From positions 1,442,065 to 1,506,064 of the forward strand of contig OZ018416.1 in the NCBI GenBank assembly GCA_963969595.1: a DNA stretch of 64,000 nucleotides. The letters run 5' to 3'. Below, piece after piece: positions 1-12,978 of the stretch. The DNA is from Neckera pumila. Taxonomy: Eukaryota > Streptophyta > Bryopsida > Hypnales > Neckeraceae. The position numbers and the translations under genes are program-made. Below the pieces are notes generated by a model that saw only the letters and a list, made by a program, of their open reading frames with translations, did no database searches and was not told the origin of the DNA. The stretch's first letter is position 1; the number at the start of each line of letters is the position of its first letter.

Positions 1-382
1 CCAAATGATATTGTCATTGTGTAATCTAACTTGGACTCATCTTGAAATAGAATCTAGAATGGAGAGAATATGCCACGATTGGAATCTCATTGTTGATTGG
101 AAGTTTAGTACTTTAGAATGTATATAAATCCATTTATGTCAAAACTTCAAATTGAATAGAACTGCTAATTCTTGAAAATGCTCGGTCTCCATTTCATTTT
201 ATTAAAAAAAAAGTGATCTGGGACTTTGAGTTGTGTGTCCATTCCTATACTTTGTGAGGCAGTGATTGCCTCTTTTGGGTCCATAGGTACAGTGAAAAAC
301 TGTTAAAAACAAATGAAAAACTCAAAATCAATTAAAAAAATAAGTATACATTTTATTATTTCATTCAATGAAAAACATTTAA

Positions 383-1293
383 CCCCTAAAGTCCCATTGT
401 CCCCTCCGGGGACAAAATGGATTTCGGGCATGCTACTGCGGTTTCAATATTCATCATTATTTTTTGAAACTTTTTGTGAAGATAGAAAAACACATTGGCT
501 TTATGGGAATATAATTTTTATTTCGATCGGTGTTTGGGAGCAAAAATTATGCACAAAAGGTCCTTTTTTTTTATGCGGCGTGCGAAAATCTTCTCACACA
601 AAAAAATTTAAAGAAATTATTTTCTCATAGATTGTATTTTTATCTATGTGGGAAGCTTTGATTCATTCCATTTGGATTTATTATGTGAAAGTTATGGACA
701 ATCTTATTTTTTGGACAATTAGAGCATTTTCTTGAAAAAATAACATATAGGATTCATTTTTGAATGAAATTTTCACAATTTTTCAAAACATATTGTTTGA
801 CAAGGCTAAATTTTCTTGCTAAAACAATCTCACCATTGGAATTATAGTGTTTTAATCCCATCTTAGAGCTATTGACAATTTAGTTTTTCTTTCAATTTTG
901 GACCTACTTCAACTTAACAATTTTTTAAAGAATGAAAATCATGTGTATTTCTTTGGAATTTTTTTTCTAAATTCTCAAATTGATTATTGAACATAAAAAA
1001 AATTAAATTAAAAGTCTGTAGTGCAATTTTTTTTTACAAATGGCGGTCAAAGTCATCTGAAATTGCAAAATAGTCTTCAAAATATCAAAATTTTCCAACT
1101 TTGAATGCTAATATCTTCTAATCTGTATGGTCAAACTTTATGAAATTTTTACCACATGATCTGAGATAAATTAAGTATAAGATCCTACGGTCAGATTCTA
1201 AGAAAATGTTTTTTCTCTTTTCTTAGATGAACGTAGCATAAATGGCAATTTTGAGTCATTTTTGACAGAAAAATGACCTTGGGACTTTAGGGG
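383..1293 (+). mobile_element. TTAA-bounded element, type A, copy 1
   Basis: Flanked by TTAA at 379-382 and 1294-1297. The two ends form a perfect inverted repeat: TTAACCCCTAAAGTCCCA inward from the left, and TGGGACTTTAGGGGTTAA at the right. Body of 911 bp without coding potential. Copy 1 is the best preserved and serves as reference for type A. Confidence 0.85.
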
Positions 1294-1297
1294 TTAA

Positions 1298-4200
1298 AAA
1301 GGGTACATTAGCCCTTTTTCTTAAAGAGCTTCAAAAGCATTGGATATGCAATATTTTTTAAATAGAAAAATTAATCAAATAAAAAGAAAAAACTATGCCT
1401 TTCAAATTTGAATGGTACACCTGCATTGGATGTTTTATAATTGTCTATAAGCTTCCATAGTAAACATTGTATTTTCATGTTGTTTTTGGAAGCCCTCATT
1501 CAAATAAATATTTTACAAAAATTCAACAATCAATTATTAGTTGTACTTGAAGCAATAGGGTTTAAGACAAACTCATCTAAATAAAGACCATTCTATTTTT
1601 TTCTTACAAAAATGTATTATAAAATTTGTATTTTTATTATAGTAGACAACAAGAGCAATATCTTGCAAGTACTGAGGTAGGAGGCTCTAAAAGTAACCCT
1701 TTAAGGGCTGATTCTCCATTTTCATAGATTTGCATGATCAGAAATATTTTTAGCTCATTTTTCAGAGAAAGCAAAATAGATGCCAAACGCAACACAAGTG
1801 GTTTCATATTTTTTGAAGCATTTTTGAATTAGTTATGAATTTTCAAAGATTGATGTTGTAGGTACCTATTTGTGACACCTAGGTCTCCAGAATCCGTCCC
1901 TTGCAACTTCTAAAGTGATTTGAGGAAATCAAGGTCAATGAATGGCAATAGAAAACTAATTTTTCCTTGATGCATTCAATAGCTGAAGTGGTCCATTCAA
2001 GGATCACCTGCAATCCATTCTACAACTAATTATAGGGTCAGTTTGAAGGAGAGGGTCGCTTTTACAGCCTCCTACCTTACAGGCTGTACCACTTCAATCT
2101 GCTTATGATAATAATGAAACTGCCTTTAAGTAAGAAGAAAACAAAACCCCTTTTTGATAGTTGTCCGGCATTTGGATATATACATTCGAGGTGGTAATAC
2201 ATGGATGTCTGTGGGAAACCTCTCAAACATGTCTCTTTGCCATCTCAATTTTTGGTCATGTTTCTTCCTTTCCTGCATTCACCCAAAGCATAGAGGATTA
2301 TAGTATGTTTGCCCTTGGCATTATAAAAGAACGGCTCTTAAAAATAAGAGCATTGTAAAATACTTGGTAGGGCCCTTCTTGCTGAGTAGGCTTGGGGGAT
2401 AATACACCTGTATTGTATAGGCATATATTAGCTTTAAGTATTCATACGTGAGGGGATCCTCCCCATTTTTCACCTCAATTTTAGCTGAAGTTTCTTGTTT
2501 CCTGTTCTGAAAAGTTGCACTCTAGAGTTTGTGAACAAATTTAGTTTTGCATAGAAGTTATTTACAATTTTTTATTTGTATTTCTATTTAGCAACTTCAA
2601 TTGTGATTTAATTGATTCCTTGGACTGATATTAATCTTTCAATTTAAATTCGTTGTGGATGGGTGTTGGTGGTAATCTCTATCCCCACAACTTGAGCCAT
2701 TACCCTCGATTCTCTAAAACTAGTGTCATCTCCCAAGCTCTCCTCTCGATTTTCTTGCATGCTATGGAAATTCCCTACACCACTAGTGCTGATGTTGCGG
2801 TGCCTTTCCGCTTTTGCCCTTGGCACTAAATTGATTGCTGAACCATTGTCTTGTATTGCGACAAAATCTCAACTTCTTATAGGAACTTTGATGCAAAATG
2901 CATTCTTTCCTTGCCTACTCTAAGATTTAGATAAACAATTTGAAGCAATTGCATTGTCTTTAGAAATTTGTAGCATTTATAGTATTGAAATTCTAGACTT
3001 TGGAGTTTTTTTATACACAATAGCATGGATGCCTAGAGATGATGGTCAAAATTAGCAATACTGTTCTATTCTTATGGGTGTTGATGACAATCATTACAAA
3101 AAAATGCCCCTAAAACTCTCAAGTGTTAATATTTTGCTTAATTTTGTGTTTACGTAAAAGTTGATAATTATCCCATTGTTATCGCAAGTGATGAGGTATG
3201 TTTGGAGCAAAGACCATTGTTATCTTCATACCACGTCCACCTCCTCGTAGGCTTAGGGGTTAAGAGTGCCAATTTGCGTGAACACACTTTCTGTAATAGC
3301 TACGAAACACCGATCTTTGCCGCAACTTCTAAAGTACCAATCGAGTGCAAATGTACCATTAGCTATCATTCTATTGACTCAAGATTAGAAAAGATCAAAG
3401 CAAGCATTCAAATTGTAGTCCAAGTTTTGAACACATTGTACCAGTGGCTAGCCAATCAAAGTTTAAATGTATATATATTTTCTATTTAATATGAGTCTTT
3501 GATAAACAAAAAACTGTGCAAATTGGAGCACTCAAGATTCAATGAAACAAATTTAAAACTATGCCCAACAACCTTTCCAAGCCTCCAAGCTCTCCAAACT
3601 AATCTCACCTATTTAAAATGTGGTGATCATTAGTAACATTAGCAAGCATTCAACCTAATTATACACAACTTCTTCATGTAAGTTATAATAAATATTTTGA
3701 AGGAAAGTAAGGTTGAAATATGGCTTGAAATATTGCCACATACCTTAAAAGTGAGGATCGCGAGTAACAATCATTTGTTTGTGAGAATCAAATGTTGGTG
3801 CGCAAAGCTACTAAAACCTTTGAATGGCAGTGCATTGAAGCTTCTGTAGCAAGTGTGTTTGTACACACTGGTGCATCCTAATTAGGTAACCTGCTCACCC
3901 TAAACCTTAATCTCAAACAGCCAAGATCAGCCCTCAGAGGAGCACGGATTGATGGCCATTGTTTTTCCACAGAATGAAGATTGACAGCATTGGGGTGAGC
4001 AATTTTTTAAAATTGAGATCAATAGTGGAGGTTCAATTGCCATGATTTTTTTATATTCAAAATTGAAGATCAACAGCATTAGGAGGGAGGGTGAATTTTT
4101 TCCTATTGAGATCAACGTTGAGATTTTTTTGAATTGGACAAGGAAGGGCAGAATTGCCTCTTTTGAGTGTATAGTATAGTGAATACCCTATGAATGATTG

Positions 4201-4833
4201 CATTTGGCATATAAAAACCATCCTCCTATAATATTAGTGATATGCAAGGTAGGAACTAAACTTTTCTTTTGTTGTAGAAGGTTACCAAATCCTTTCTAAT
4301 TTGCCACACATTTGTCAAATTTGCTACAAATAAACTGAACTAACATGTAACATTTTTTGATTGTTTCAAGCCAAATCTTGTCCAAAAATAAATATCCAAA
4401 AACAATATTAAATTTTTTGTTTTAAATTTTGAGAGTAGATCAAATTATAAGAACTCTTAAACGCGTTTGATGTATTAAAATTTCTATTTAAAGGAAACTT
4501 TTTAACAAAAAAGTCCCTTAAATTCCATAGTTGAGTTTTTATGTTTATAATTTAGACCTATGTATTAAAAGATTTTGAATTCTATTTGTTCTCAAAATCT
4601 ACAAGAAAATGTTTTGAAACTTAACCAAAAAAAATTACTCCAAAAAAAAAAAAAGTTTGCATGGGCTAGGCCATCATAGTTGTATCAACAGCAAGCAAGC
4701 ATACTAGTCTGTATGTTAACTTTGAGCTATAAGATTATATACATACTGTTGCAATTTAGAGATAGCATTCTAAGGTGAGGTGACAATTTTTAATTGCATG
4801 CACAATGACATATTATATCATTGCTATCATCTC
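1298..4833. other. Intergenic, no assignable gene
   Basis: AT-rich DNA with scattered stops. Open stretches at 2641-2830, 2942-3056 and 3170-3486 look less random than the rest but match no family I recognise. Confidence 0.5.
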
Positions 4834-4837
4834 TTAT

Positions 4838-5760
4838 TTCTAAAGTTCTTTGACTATGTTTTCACTAAAAACGCTCCAAAACTGCCGTTTCTAGTACAAG
4901 TATCAAATTTTAGAAAAAAAACGTTTTTGGACATATGTAATTGTAGAGTATTGTAGTATTTTGGTTTAAGAGGATGTGGAAAAAATTTCAAAAATTTCCG
5001 CCATGCAGATTGCAAGATATTTACGTTTGAATTGATAAAAATCCTTTTTTTGACCCTGTAAAAAACAGGGCAGATGCACTTTACAAGGTCACATTTGTAT
5101 GAAAAAATGTCCATATTTGTGGTGCTTCTTTGGATTATTTCTTCAAGGCAAGTTGGCTACATGCTTGAAAAATTTCAGATCATTTGGAATTGTACAAGCT
5201 GTAGGAAAAAAATAGTTTATAGAAAGAAGTAGAGAATGATTCAAATACTCAATTGTTAAGAATTGAGTTATGGAATTGAAAAGTTTCAATCTCAATGGTA
5301 GTAATGTCGGGATAAACAATACACATCCAATGTTTTTATTCTTTTTCAAAAATATTAAAAATTGAGTTAAATAAAGAACTTCAAAGTTTATTTTAGAATA
5401 GAGATTCCATAACTACCCGCAAACTAAAACTCCTCATAACTTTTATCTCATTGATTGAAATGGAATGATTCAAAGCTTTCCACGTACATATAAATCTAAA
5501 AAACAAATTTCAAGTTTTTATTTCTGAAAGAAGTGATTTTTTCAGATTTGCCCAGACTGCCGGCTAAGGCCTAAAACTACATATCATACAATATTTTTTT
5601 TAACCATGTAGTCAAAAGTTATGAAAATTGTTGTGCTTTAAAAGAAAAAACTCTTCCTCATGTTGTGTGAAAATTTCAAGAAAATGAATAAAAATTCCAT
5701 GCATAGTGAGCTATCCAAAATTCCTATGTTGCCAAAAAATGTAGCTTGATCTTTTATGGA
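4838..5760 (-). mobile_element. TTAA-bounded element, type B, reverse orientation
   Basis: Right edge reads TTTTATGGA then TTAA (5761-5764), the degraded reverse of the type B start. The body carries type B blocks in reverse, such as GCCAAAAAATGTAGC and CCGCCATGCAGATTGCAAGA. The left edge is decayed (TTAT at 834-837 of the 4 kb block, then TTCTAAAGTTC). Confidence 0.7.
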
Positions 5761-5764
5761 TTAA

Positions 5765-7370
5765 TCAAATCATTTATTACTCATTGTGTACATGAATTTG
5801 ATATCCAAATTGTAAAAAATGGTATTAGATTGTACAAAAAAATCCCCAGAAGACATCCACTCTTCCAATGCCCATAACTTACAAATAATAAGCAATTTGG
5901 AAAAGAAAATAAGATTCTTAGATTGCCAAGACAAATTTTTTTTTAAAAAAAAAATTGTTGTTTGATTAATTTGAAAAAGATTTGAATGGAGTGTTAAGAG
6001 GTCAAAATGATATTTTTCTCTCATTTGTAAAGATTGAAGTTAGAAGTAGTTGGAGAGGGTTTAATGCCAATGTGTTTGTATCGTTTGAGCACATTGTGAT
6101 AAACTGTCACATTTTGTAAAAACCATACATAAATCATAGAAGGGGTGCACGTGTCATTTTTGCATTAGTAATTTGTAAAACTTTTACATAAATTCTAAAA
6201 GGAATATACTAGTCATTTTCTATTGAATATAAAACTTTTACATTCAAAAATCCTCAAAGGAGTACAAGTATAGTCCTTTATTTTTTTTTAAACTTCAAAA
6301 TTTCCACTCCAAAGACCATAAGTGTTTCAATGTTGAAAACTAAAGAAGATAAGAACAAGCATGTGTCCCATCATCTACAACAATCTCTAGGAAAAGTTGA
6401 TTGTGTATGCACATCAAACCCAAAAGAATTACATACTTGAATTCTCCTTGAACTCATAGAACTCTCAACCCTATTTCCAAAATCCTAATTCAATTAAGGC
6501 CATTAATTTTTTAAACAATTCTAGAGTGCTTAGCAATCCCATATGAGTTGAGACTAAAATTTAAATTGCGGTAGTGTGGTCTTTCTTTCCAACTAGCTGA
6601 CCATAGTAATTTGTGAGTCCAACAATGATGGAGTCGATGGTCTCTGTTTGAGTAACTTCTTGCAATTTTGTCACCGTAAGTATTCCTTGGATAGTTGACA
6701 ATCCTGGATTTTGAAGTATACTCACTTTAATTGATGATGGTGTCCTCTCATATTGGATGTTTCATACTACAAATTAGCCAAGTGATTAATTCCATTGGAA
6801 AAAACAAAACAACACTAACTACTTTTCAATTTCACACACCCAAGGGTGTTCCTGTGCAACTAATATATAACTAAATCAAAGCACAAAACAAACCTTGATT
6901 TTTTACCTTGTAGTAGATGACAAGCAGAGAAAGATAAAGTATAGAGAAGAAACTCAAAACAACCAATTGACTTTGTATGATCTCTACTCTTCATGAAAAT
7001 TCCATAATTGCATAGAAAATGTCAAACTAAAATTGTAATCCTATTTGAACAATGATACACTCACTGTGTGTCATCCCAGGCTGCCAATGCTCCACATAAA
7101 TACTCAAAATTCTTTGCCTTATGAATTAAACTATCAAATGCAAACTATCAAAAGCTCGGGAGAGGCAGAATTTTTGTTTGCAATATACAGTGAGACCAAG
7201 TGGATTTCAACAAAATTAGAGTAGTTTAAGAGTAGTTTTAGTTGGACGGATTTGAATTTAAACTCATTTTTTGTGCTACCAATCCGAGTTTACTTGTAGA
7301 GGAAGAACGGACCATTTCCTTGAAACACAAGGCCCGTACATATGAAGTTGACCTTGTACGTGTCACATCG
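5765..7370. other. Intergenic, nothing recognised
   Basis: AT-rich DNA without long open frames. No repeat ends were recognised apart from the flanking TTAA and CACTA-type elements. Confidence 0.5.
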
Positions 7371-7373
7371 GAT

Positions 7374-7565
7374 CACTGAGTAGAAAATACAAGAATTTTG
7401 ACAGATTTATGTTGATTTGATCACGTTGTCCCAATCACTGTTTTGTTGATTTCAACAAAAATTTGTGAATTTTAACAGATTTCTATTGAAATCAACAAAA
7501 CAATGACCAGACCACGTGACCAAATCAATATAAATTTGTCAAAATTCTTGCGTTTTCTACTAGTG
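7374..7565. mobile_element. Free-standing CACTA-type MITE with GAT duplication
   Basis: Starts CACTGAGTAGAAAATAC and ends GCGTTTTCTACTAGTG. GAT occurs at 7371-7373 and 7566-7568. Arms of about 55 bp include CAAGAATTTTGACAGATTTA and its reverse. 192 bp. Confidence 0.75.
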
Positions 7566-7984
7566 GATCTGAAGGTCTAGAAATGCGGTTTTGCTTGCCC
7601 TGGCCTTCATGGTGCAGGGCAAAAAAATCTGTGACCTAGCCCTTACAAATTAACATTGCATTTTTGTTACCCACAAAGATAAAAAATAGTGCTAGAAAAT
7701 ACTACATTTCTTTGACACATTTTGAATACGTATTGTGCAACATCCTAGCAACTCCCTACTTTTTCTTTCCTTCGGCAAAAAGTCTATGGTTGTCTTCTCT
7801 TGTGCCACAAGCCTGTGTTTTTCAGTTTGTTTGCTTGGGAGTGAATTAGGGTTTAATTCTTTTGTGACATTATGGAGCTTCCAAGGGAGGGCTATTAGCA
7901 CTTGTGCTTGATAATGAGGGTGGGGGGTGGGGGGCGGTTTTCAAGGGACTCAAAAAAAAGCGAGGGGTGGTAATTCAAATTTAA

Positions 7985-9520
7985 AGAGGGAGTGGAAGGA
8001 GGGGACTTTAAATTTTTTGTAGACATAAGCAAAATATTGGAAATACAACCACAAGCCCTTCAGGCAAGTGAACTGGGAGTTCTTTGCGAGGGAGCTCAAA
8101 ACACACTTCTTTAACAACCTTTAAAAAACTTGGTAGGAGACGTATGATAAATGGAACAAGATGAAGACAACATATCAAGAGGAGAAAGCAAAGCAAGAAG
8201 AAAATAGAGCGCCCCTTTCACTTAGATACCATTGTATGAAATTTTTGACAAAATTTTGGTGGTATTGCTGGAATCAATGGTGTGCTTCATAGTACTGATT
8301 AGAACGGTTGTTTGCAACATTCTAAAGTTCACATTGTGAGTGATGACAATGAAGGCATTGCCTAGTACCCCTTCTATTCCTCCCCCTATAAGTGCTACTT
8401 CTTCACAATCACCATGCACATAGTGTTTAACCCCTAAAGGACCGGTATGCATTTTTTGGCTACATAACAATTTTGGGCAGGTGTATGTGACTTGAGGTTT
8501 CCATATTTTTGGCCCAAATTTTAATAGAAGGTGGGGACAAGGAATATCTTTCATATGCACAAAATTTCATGACATTTGGAAACATGAGTAACAAATTATG
8601 GCCTAATATGTTATTTTTTTTCATAATTGGGTAGTTTTGACAAATAAAAAAAATCACTTTTTTTAGAAACAAAAATTTGAAATTGGTTTTCTAGAGTTAA
8701 ATATATGTAAAAACCTTTGAATCATTCCATTTTGATCAATGAATTAAAAGTTATGAAGATTTTTTATATGCAAGTAGTTATGGATTTTCTCTTCTAAAAT
8801 AAACTTTGAAGTCCTATATCTTACTCAATTTTCAATATTTTTTGAAAAAAATAAAATCGTTGGATGCAGATTGTTTATTTAAACATTGCAACCTTTAGAA
8901 TTGGCATTTTTCAATTCTAGAATTAAATTCTTCACAATTTAGTGTTGTGAATCAATCTCTACTATTGTCTATTTTTCAAGCATGTGGCCAACTTGTCTAG
9001 GAAAAAGACTCCAAAGAAGTACCACCATTTTGGACATTTTTTGTAGAAAAGTGAGCTTATGAAGTGAAGCTGCCCTGTTTTCTGTAGGGCCAAAAAAATG
9101 ATTTCAACAATGAATTTGAATGTTTATATCTTGCAATCGAAGCGGTGGAAATTTTTGAAATTTTTACCACATGTTTTCAAGTCAGCATACTACAAGATCC
9201 TAGGTTGCATATGAAAAAAAACGTTTTTTTCCAAAAATTTGGTACTTGTGCTAAAAAAGGCATTTTTTTGGCGTTTATGGTGAAAAAAGTAGTCATAGAA
9301 TTTTAGCTGTTAATCAACCGGGATGTGTAGAAAAAATGAACAAAAATGCATGAAAGAAGAAAAGAAGTTGGTTAAAAAAGATGAATCTACTGCCTCCGCC
9401 ATTACCAATTTTTCCAAGGGAATTTTGGAATTAGAGAAGATGAAGCTGCAAATCACAAAAAAATTGATAGACAATGAGAGAAAAGATATGGAGATGGTGT
9501 TGAAGAGGCAACTGTAGATG
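7985..9520 (+). pseudogene. Possible Myb/SANT-like (Harbinger ORF1 or trihelix) relic, split by a TTAA element
   Basis: 7990-8230 contains frame-shifted pieces reading FFVDISKILEI, NWEFFARELKTHF and YDKWNKMKTTYQEEKAKQEE. This is the pattern of a Myb/SANT-like domain (a Trp-led FVDIC helix, a GW--F helix and a K-RWDKLKK-Y helix). Stops interrupt it. After the TTAA-bounded element at 8431-9309, an open frame at 9323-9517 encodes a charged coiled-coil segment (KGILELEKMKLQITKKLIDN), as often follows such domains. Joining the two parts into one former gene is inference. It might be the DNA-binding partner of a Harbinger element or a host trihelix-like gene. Confidence 0.4.
8431..9309 (+). mobile_element. 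TTAA-bounded element, type B, inserted in the Myb/SANT-like relic
   Basis: TTAA at 8427-8430 followed by CCCCTAAAGGACC. The right edge is ATTTTAGCTG then TTAA (9310-9313), partly decayed. Body of 879 bp shares TTTTTTGGCTACATA, CAAATTATGGCCTAATAT and ACAAGATCCTAGGTT with the other type B copies at 21211 and 48041. Confidence 0.8.
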
Positions 9521-11282
9521 GTAGCTTTATTTGTAGAAACTTTGAAGGCCAAGAACTTTTCAAGTAGTTCTAAGTCAATGTTGCATCTTGTGTGTTGTTT
9601 ATTTTTAGAGGTTTAGATTATTAAAATTTTATTTCCAATCTAGTATGGAATTTGATTTAATTTAAGTTTGTCAGAATTTGTTCCAAATTCGACTACATTG
9701 AATTTTTTTTCCCCTATATAATTACATGTACATGTATATGTGCATTTGAATTCAAAACTTAGACAAAGTAGAATTAAAATGTAACCGTAATCATTCATCA
9801 TTCGAGTTTTCCAAAATCCATTGCCTAAATATTTTTTGCTTCATTCCTCACGTTTTGTTTGTTCTTCCTTCCTACACCAGAAAAAAACCATGTTTCCTAA
9901 TCGGTGTCGAGTAGAGAGAGGTTTGCCTTGGGAAATCATGGGGATCCTGGCTGCAACCAGAAATGGCTTGGGAACAATAGAAGTTGTAATTGTGTAAAAA
10001 AAAATCTTCTACATTGTTATAGAACCACCAATTTACTCAACTAAAGATGATGAAGGCAAGTGAGCTTGTCACCTGCCAATTCACCAAATACTACAATGGA
10101 CAAGGATGATGAAAGCAAATGACCTTGTCATTCACAAATTCACCTTATTAACTAGGTTTGGCTTAATAATTATGGCATTGAATCTTCAAACTCAATCGTT
10201 GAATCTTCTACACTGCCGCGGAACTGTTCCCCGTTGGCCTACCATGTATGGCTCTAGGTTGGTTCAAGGGTCAAGGTAGGGATAAGAAACCACGGGATAC
10301 GGGACGGATAAAACGGGACAACAGACACGAGTTGCCGTCCTAATGATGGGATCCTAAAATTCAAACTCCCGGTGACCAGCTCTAACTAGGCTTTAGCCTT
10401 CACCACGAAAACAAGCAAGTCTTGACCATGTGGGCTATTAACCCCACTTCGTCACCACGACACAAAATGAGGCTAAACATTGGTTTTACCCAAGCCGCCC
10501 GCAACAACAACGATTTACAATTAAAGACAAGCCACAACACACAACACACAACACACAAATCTCCACACAATCTTCCTCCAAGTTTCACTGCAAACAAAAG
10601 ACCTGTCCGTCTTTTATGGTTGGTCGAAGTCTCAGCCCCTCTTCATAGGAGGCAGCAAACCTCCCTCCACTCAAACTAGCACAACCTTTGAATGCTAACT
10701 CCAATTCAAGCAAGTAAGATCAATTTGGAAATACAACATAATGATACACAACTTCTCTAAATTTTCATTCCAAAATTCTCCAAAACCTACACACCATGGC
10801 TCTTCAAACCCTCGCCTAAAAACTAACAGCGAGGAAAAAGATGAAAGTGATTGCCACTTTATCTCCCACCTCAATCACTCAAGTAAAGTGGACTACCACC
10901 TATGCTTTCATCACATAGCTATCCTAACACCCATTGGCCATCATAATTGACCGCACAACTAATTCCCTATCTTTTTCTTAAAGATAAATCATCTCAAAGT
11001 TAAACTAGAAGATAAACTATCTTTATCTTTTTCTTCTATAACTTCACATACACGAAATAAAATTAGAAACTAACTCTAAGTATGAAAAATAGAATCTAAT
11101 ATATGTCTAATAGAGGTGAAAATTAGAATTCCAATAAAAATATCACTCCATCTTCCGATTGCGGTTCTTCATCTTGAGACTCAGAAAAAACCCTCCAATT
11201 TGATATACTAAAATCCAAAGCAAAAACAAAAACAAAATTCTACAACCATTTAATTCTTATAAATCAAATCCTATCAAAATAG
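9521..11282. other. Intergenic, nothing recognised
   Basis: AT-rich with a slightly more GC-balanced patch at about 10200-10700 whose open frames on both strands are low in complexity (ACACAACACACAACACAC run). No gene signature. Confidence 0.45.
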
Positions 11283-12624
11283 CACAGAAATAAACATTTT
11301 TACATAATGTACGCATTTGCAATGCAACACCGGCTAAATGCAACTAAGTGTCTTATACAATTGTCCTATGGCTGCAACCCTCTCGAATTGCACCAAATCT
11401 TACTTCATTGTTTTCTGTCATTGTTTTACATCATCAGTTCATTGTTTTAGTTGCAAAGTAACTGTAAAATGAAGTGTTAAATATGTCTTAGTTGCAGAGC
11501 AGTTATAGAATGAAGTATAGGATTACGAGAGTTGTACTTGAGTTCAAATTTAGATTGAATGTGAGCTATTTTCTATCCAATATTCATCACAGTTGTCAAT
11601 GTGGAGAAGTTTACATTGTGGTATTCACTCTATCAATTTGCAATTACAAAAAACAACTAGAAAACAACTACGAAACAATTGCAATTCATTAGTAGAAAAT
11701 TCAGTTTTTCTGTTGATATGGTCGCGTTGATTTGGATCACCTTTTTGTTGATTTGAACAATAATTTATTGAAATCCAAAAGTGATCCAAATCAACACGAC
11801 CAAATCAATAGAAAAACTGAATTTTCTACTAGTGAATTGCAACTATAAAATGATAGTAGTTATTTTCTAGTTGTTTTATAGTTGAATCGTAGTTATTTCG
11901 TAGTTGTATCCTAATTGTTTTGTAGTTGTTTTGTAGTCATTTTGTAGGCGCTTCCAAAATCATTTTCCAATTGTCTTATACCAATTGTCCCATATCAATT
12001 GTCAAAAGTATCATTAGGTTAGACTTATAAGACTTATAAGTTGTTGCACTATTGTGTAATGAATTTTGTTAATAAAATGAAAAGATTTCTACAAGGTCTA
12101 GGTTTAAACATTTTGTAGATTTCTACAATCTATAGAAATCTAAAAATATTTGAAATCCAAAAAAATTTTAAACCCGTGAAATTTTTGAATCAATAAAATC
12201 TACTTAAGTATCAATGTCTGAAATTTTGAAATTAAAAAAAAGCTAGCTCTACAAATCATTTAGATAAAATTTCAAAATCTTTAAATTCTTCAAGTCACAA
12301 ACAAGCTGCAAATTAATAACAGATATGTCGCAATGAAGTCATAGACAAGTCACAATGAATTAATTATAAACAAGTCGCAATGAAGTCACAAACAAGTTGC
12401 GACCACGTCACACAAGCAAATACCACATGAACAACCACATCAAAATAGGTCATTGATGAATTTCCAAGTAGGATGTCGAATTTTTGGGATTTTGTGACTA
12501 CAAATTCTACGCTCGACTTGTCTATTGCAATTGCAGGTCTTCAAATTATCACTAGTTGCAAATGAGCAATGCAATTAGAAAACTAGTTGTTCTTTGTAGT
12601 TGCAAAACCCCTCATTTTTTAGTG
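11283..12624. mobile_element. Older copy of the composite CACTA element
   Basis: Homologous in opposite orientation to 31009-32194: ACACCGGCTAAATGCAACTA, CACCAAATCTTACTTCATTG and TCTTCAAATTATCACTAGTT match the other copy. The right end reads CATTTTTTAGTG. The left end is decayed (CACAGAAAT). Contains GTTTTGTAGTTGTTTTGTAG and CAAGTCGCAATGAAGTCAC subterminal-type repeats. Flanking triplets no longer match. Confidence 0.65.
11687..11834. mobile_element. CACTA-ended MITE inside the older composite element
   Basis: Starts CATTAGTAGAAAATTCAG and ends CTGAATTTTCTACTAGTG, nearly perfect inverted ends. The core has GTCGCGTTGATTTGGATCAC with its reverse. It occupies the centre of the larger element, as in the copy at 31750. 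Confidence 0.65.
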
Positions 12625-12978
12625 CTCACCACCAGGGCTTTTATTTGGGCTTTCTGGTGTCAGATTGCTCCAGAAAAAATAATTTGGCTAAAAAATGGCA
12701 AAAAATTGTGAATCCTTTTGCCAAAAAACTTTGATTAAAAAAAATCTTGGATGAAATCGCCAGATTGTGGATGAAAATAGAATTATATACATGTGATATG
12801 TGCTAATGTGATATTTTCTATCCAATATGTGGATGAGTGCTAAAATTTTGAACACCACTATAACATTTAATATTACTACTTTGGCACTTCATAAAAAATG
12901 AAAAAAAAGCCCTGCTCAACAGGGGTAATCTTGCATTTCTAAATCCAACAAGTAGATTTCTTTGCAAATCTGCATTGA

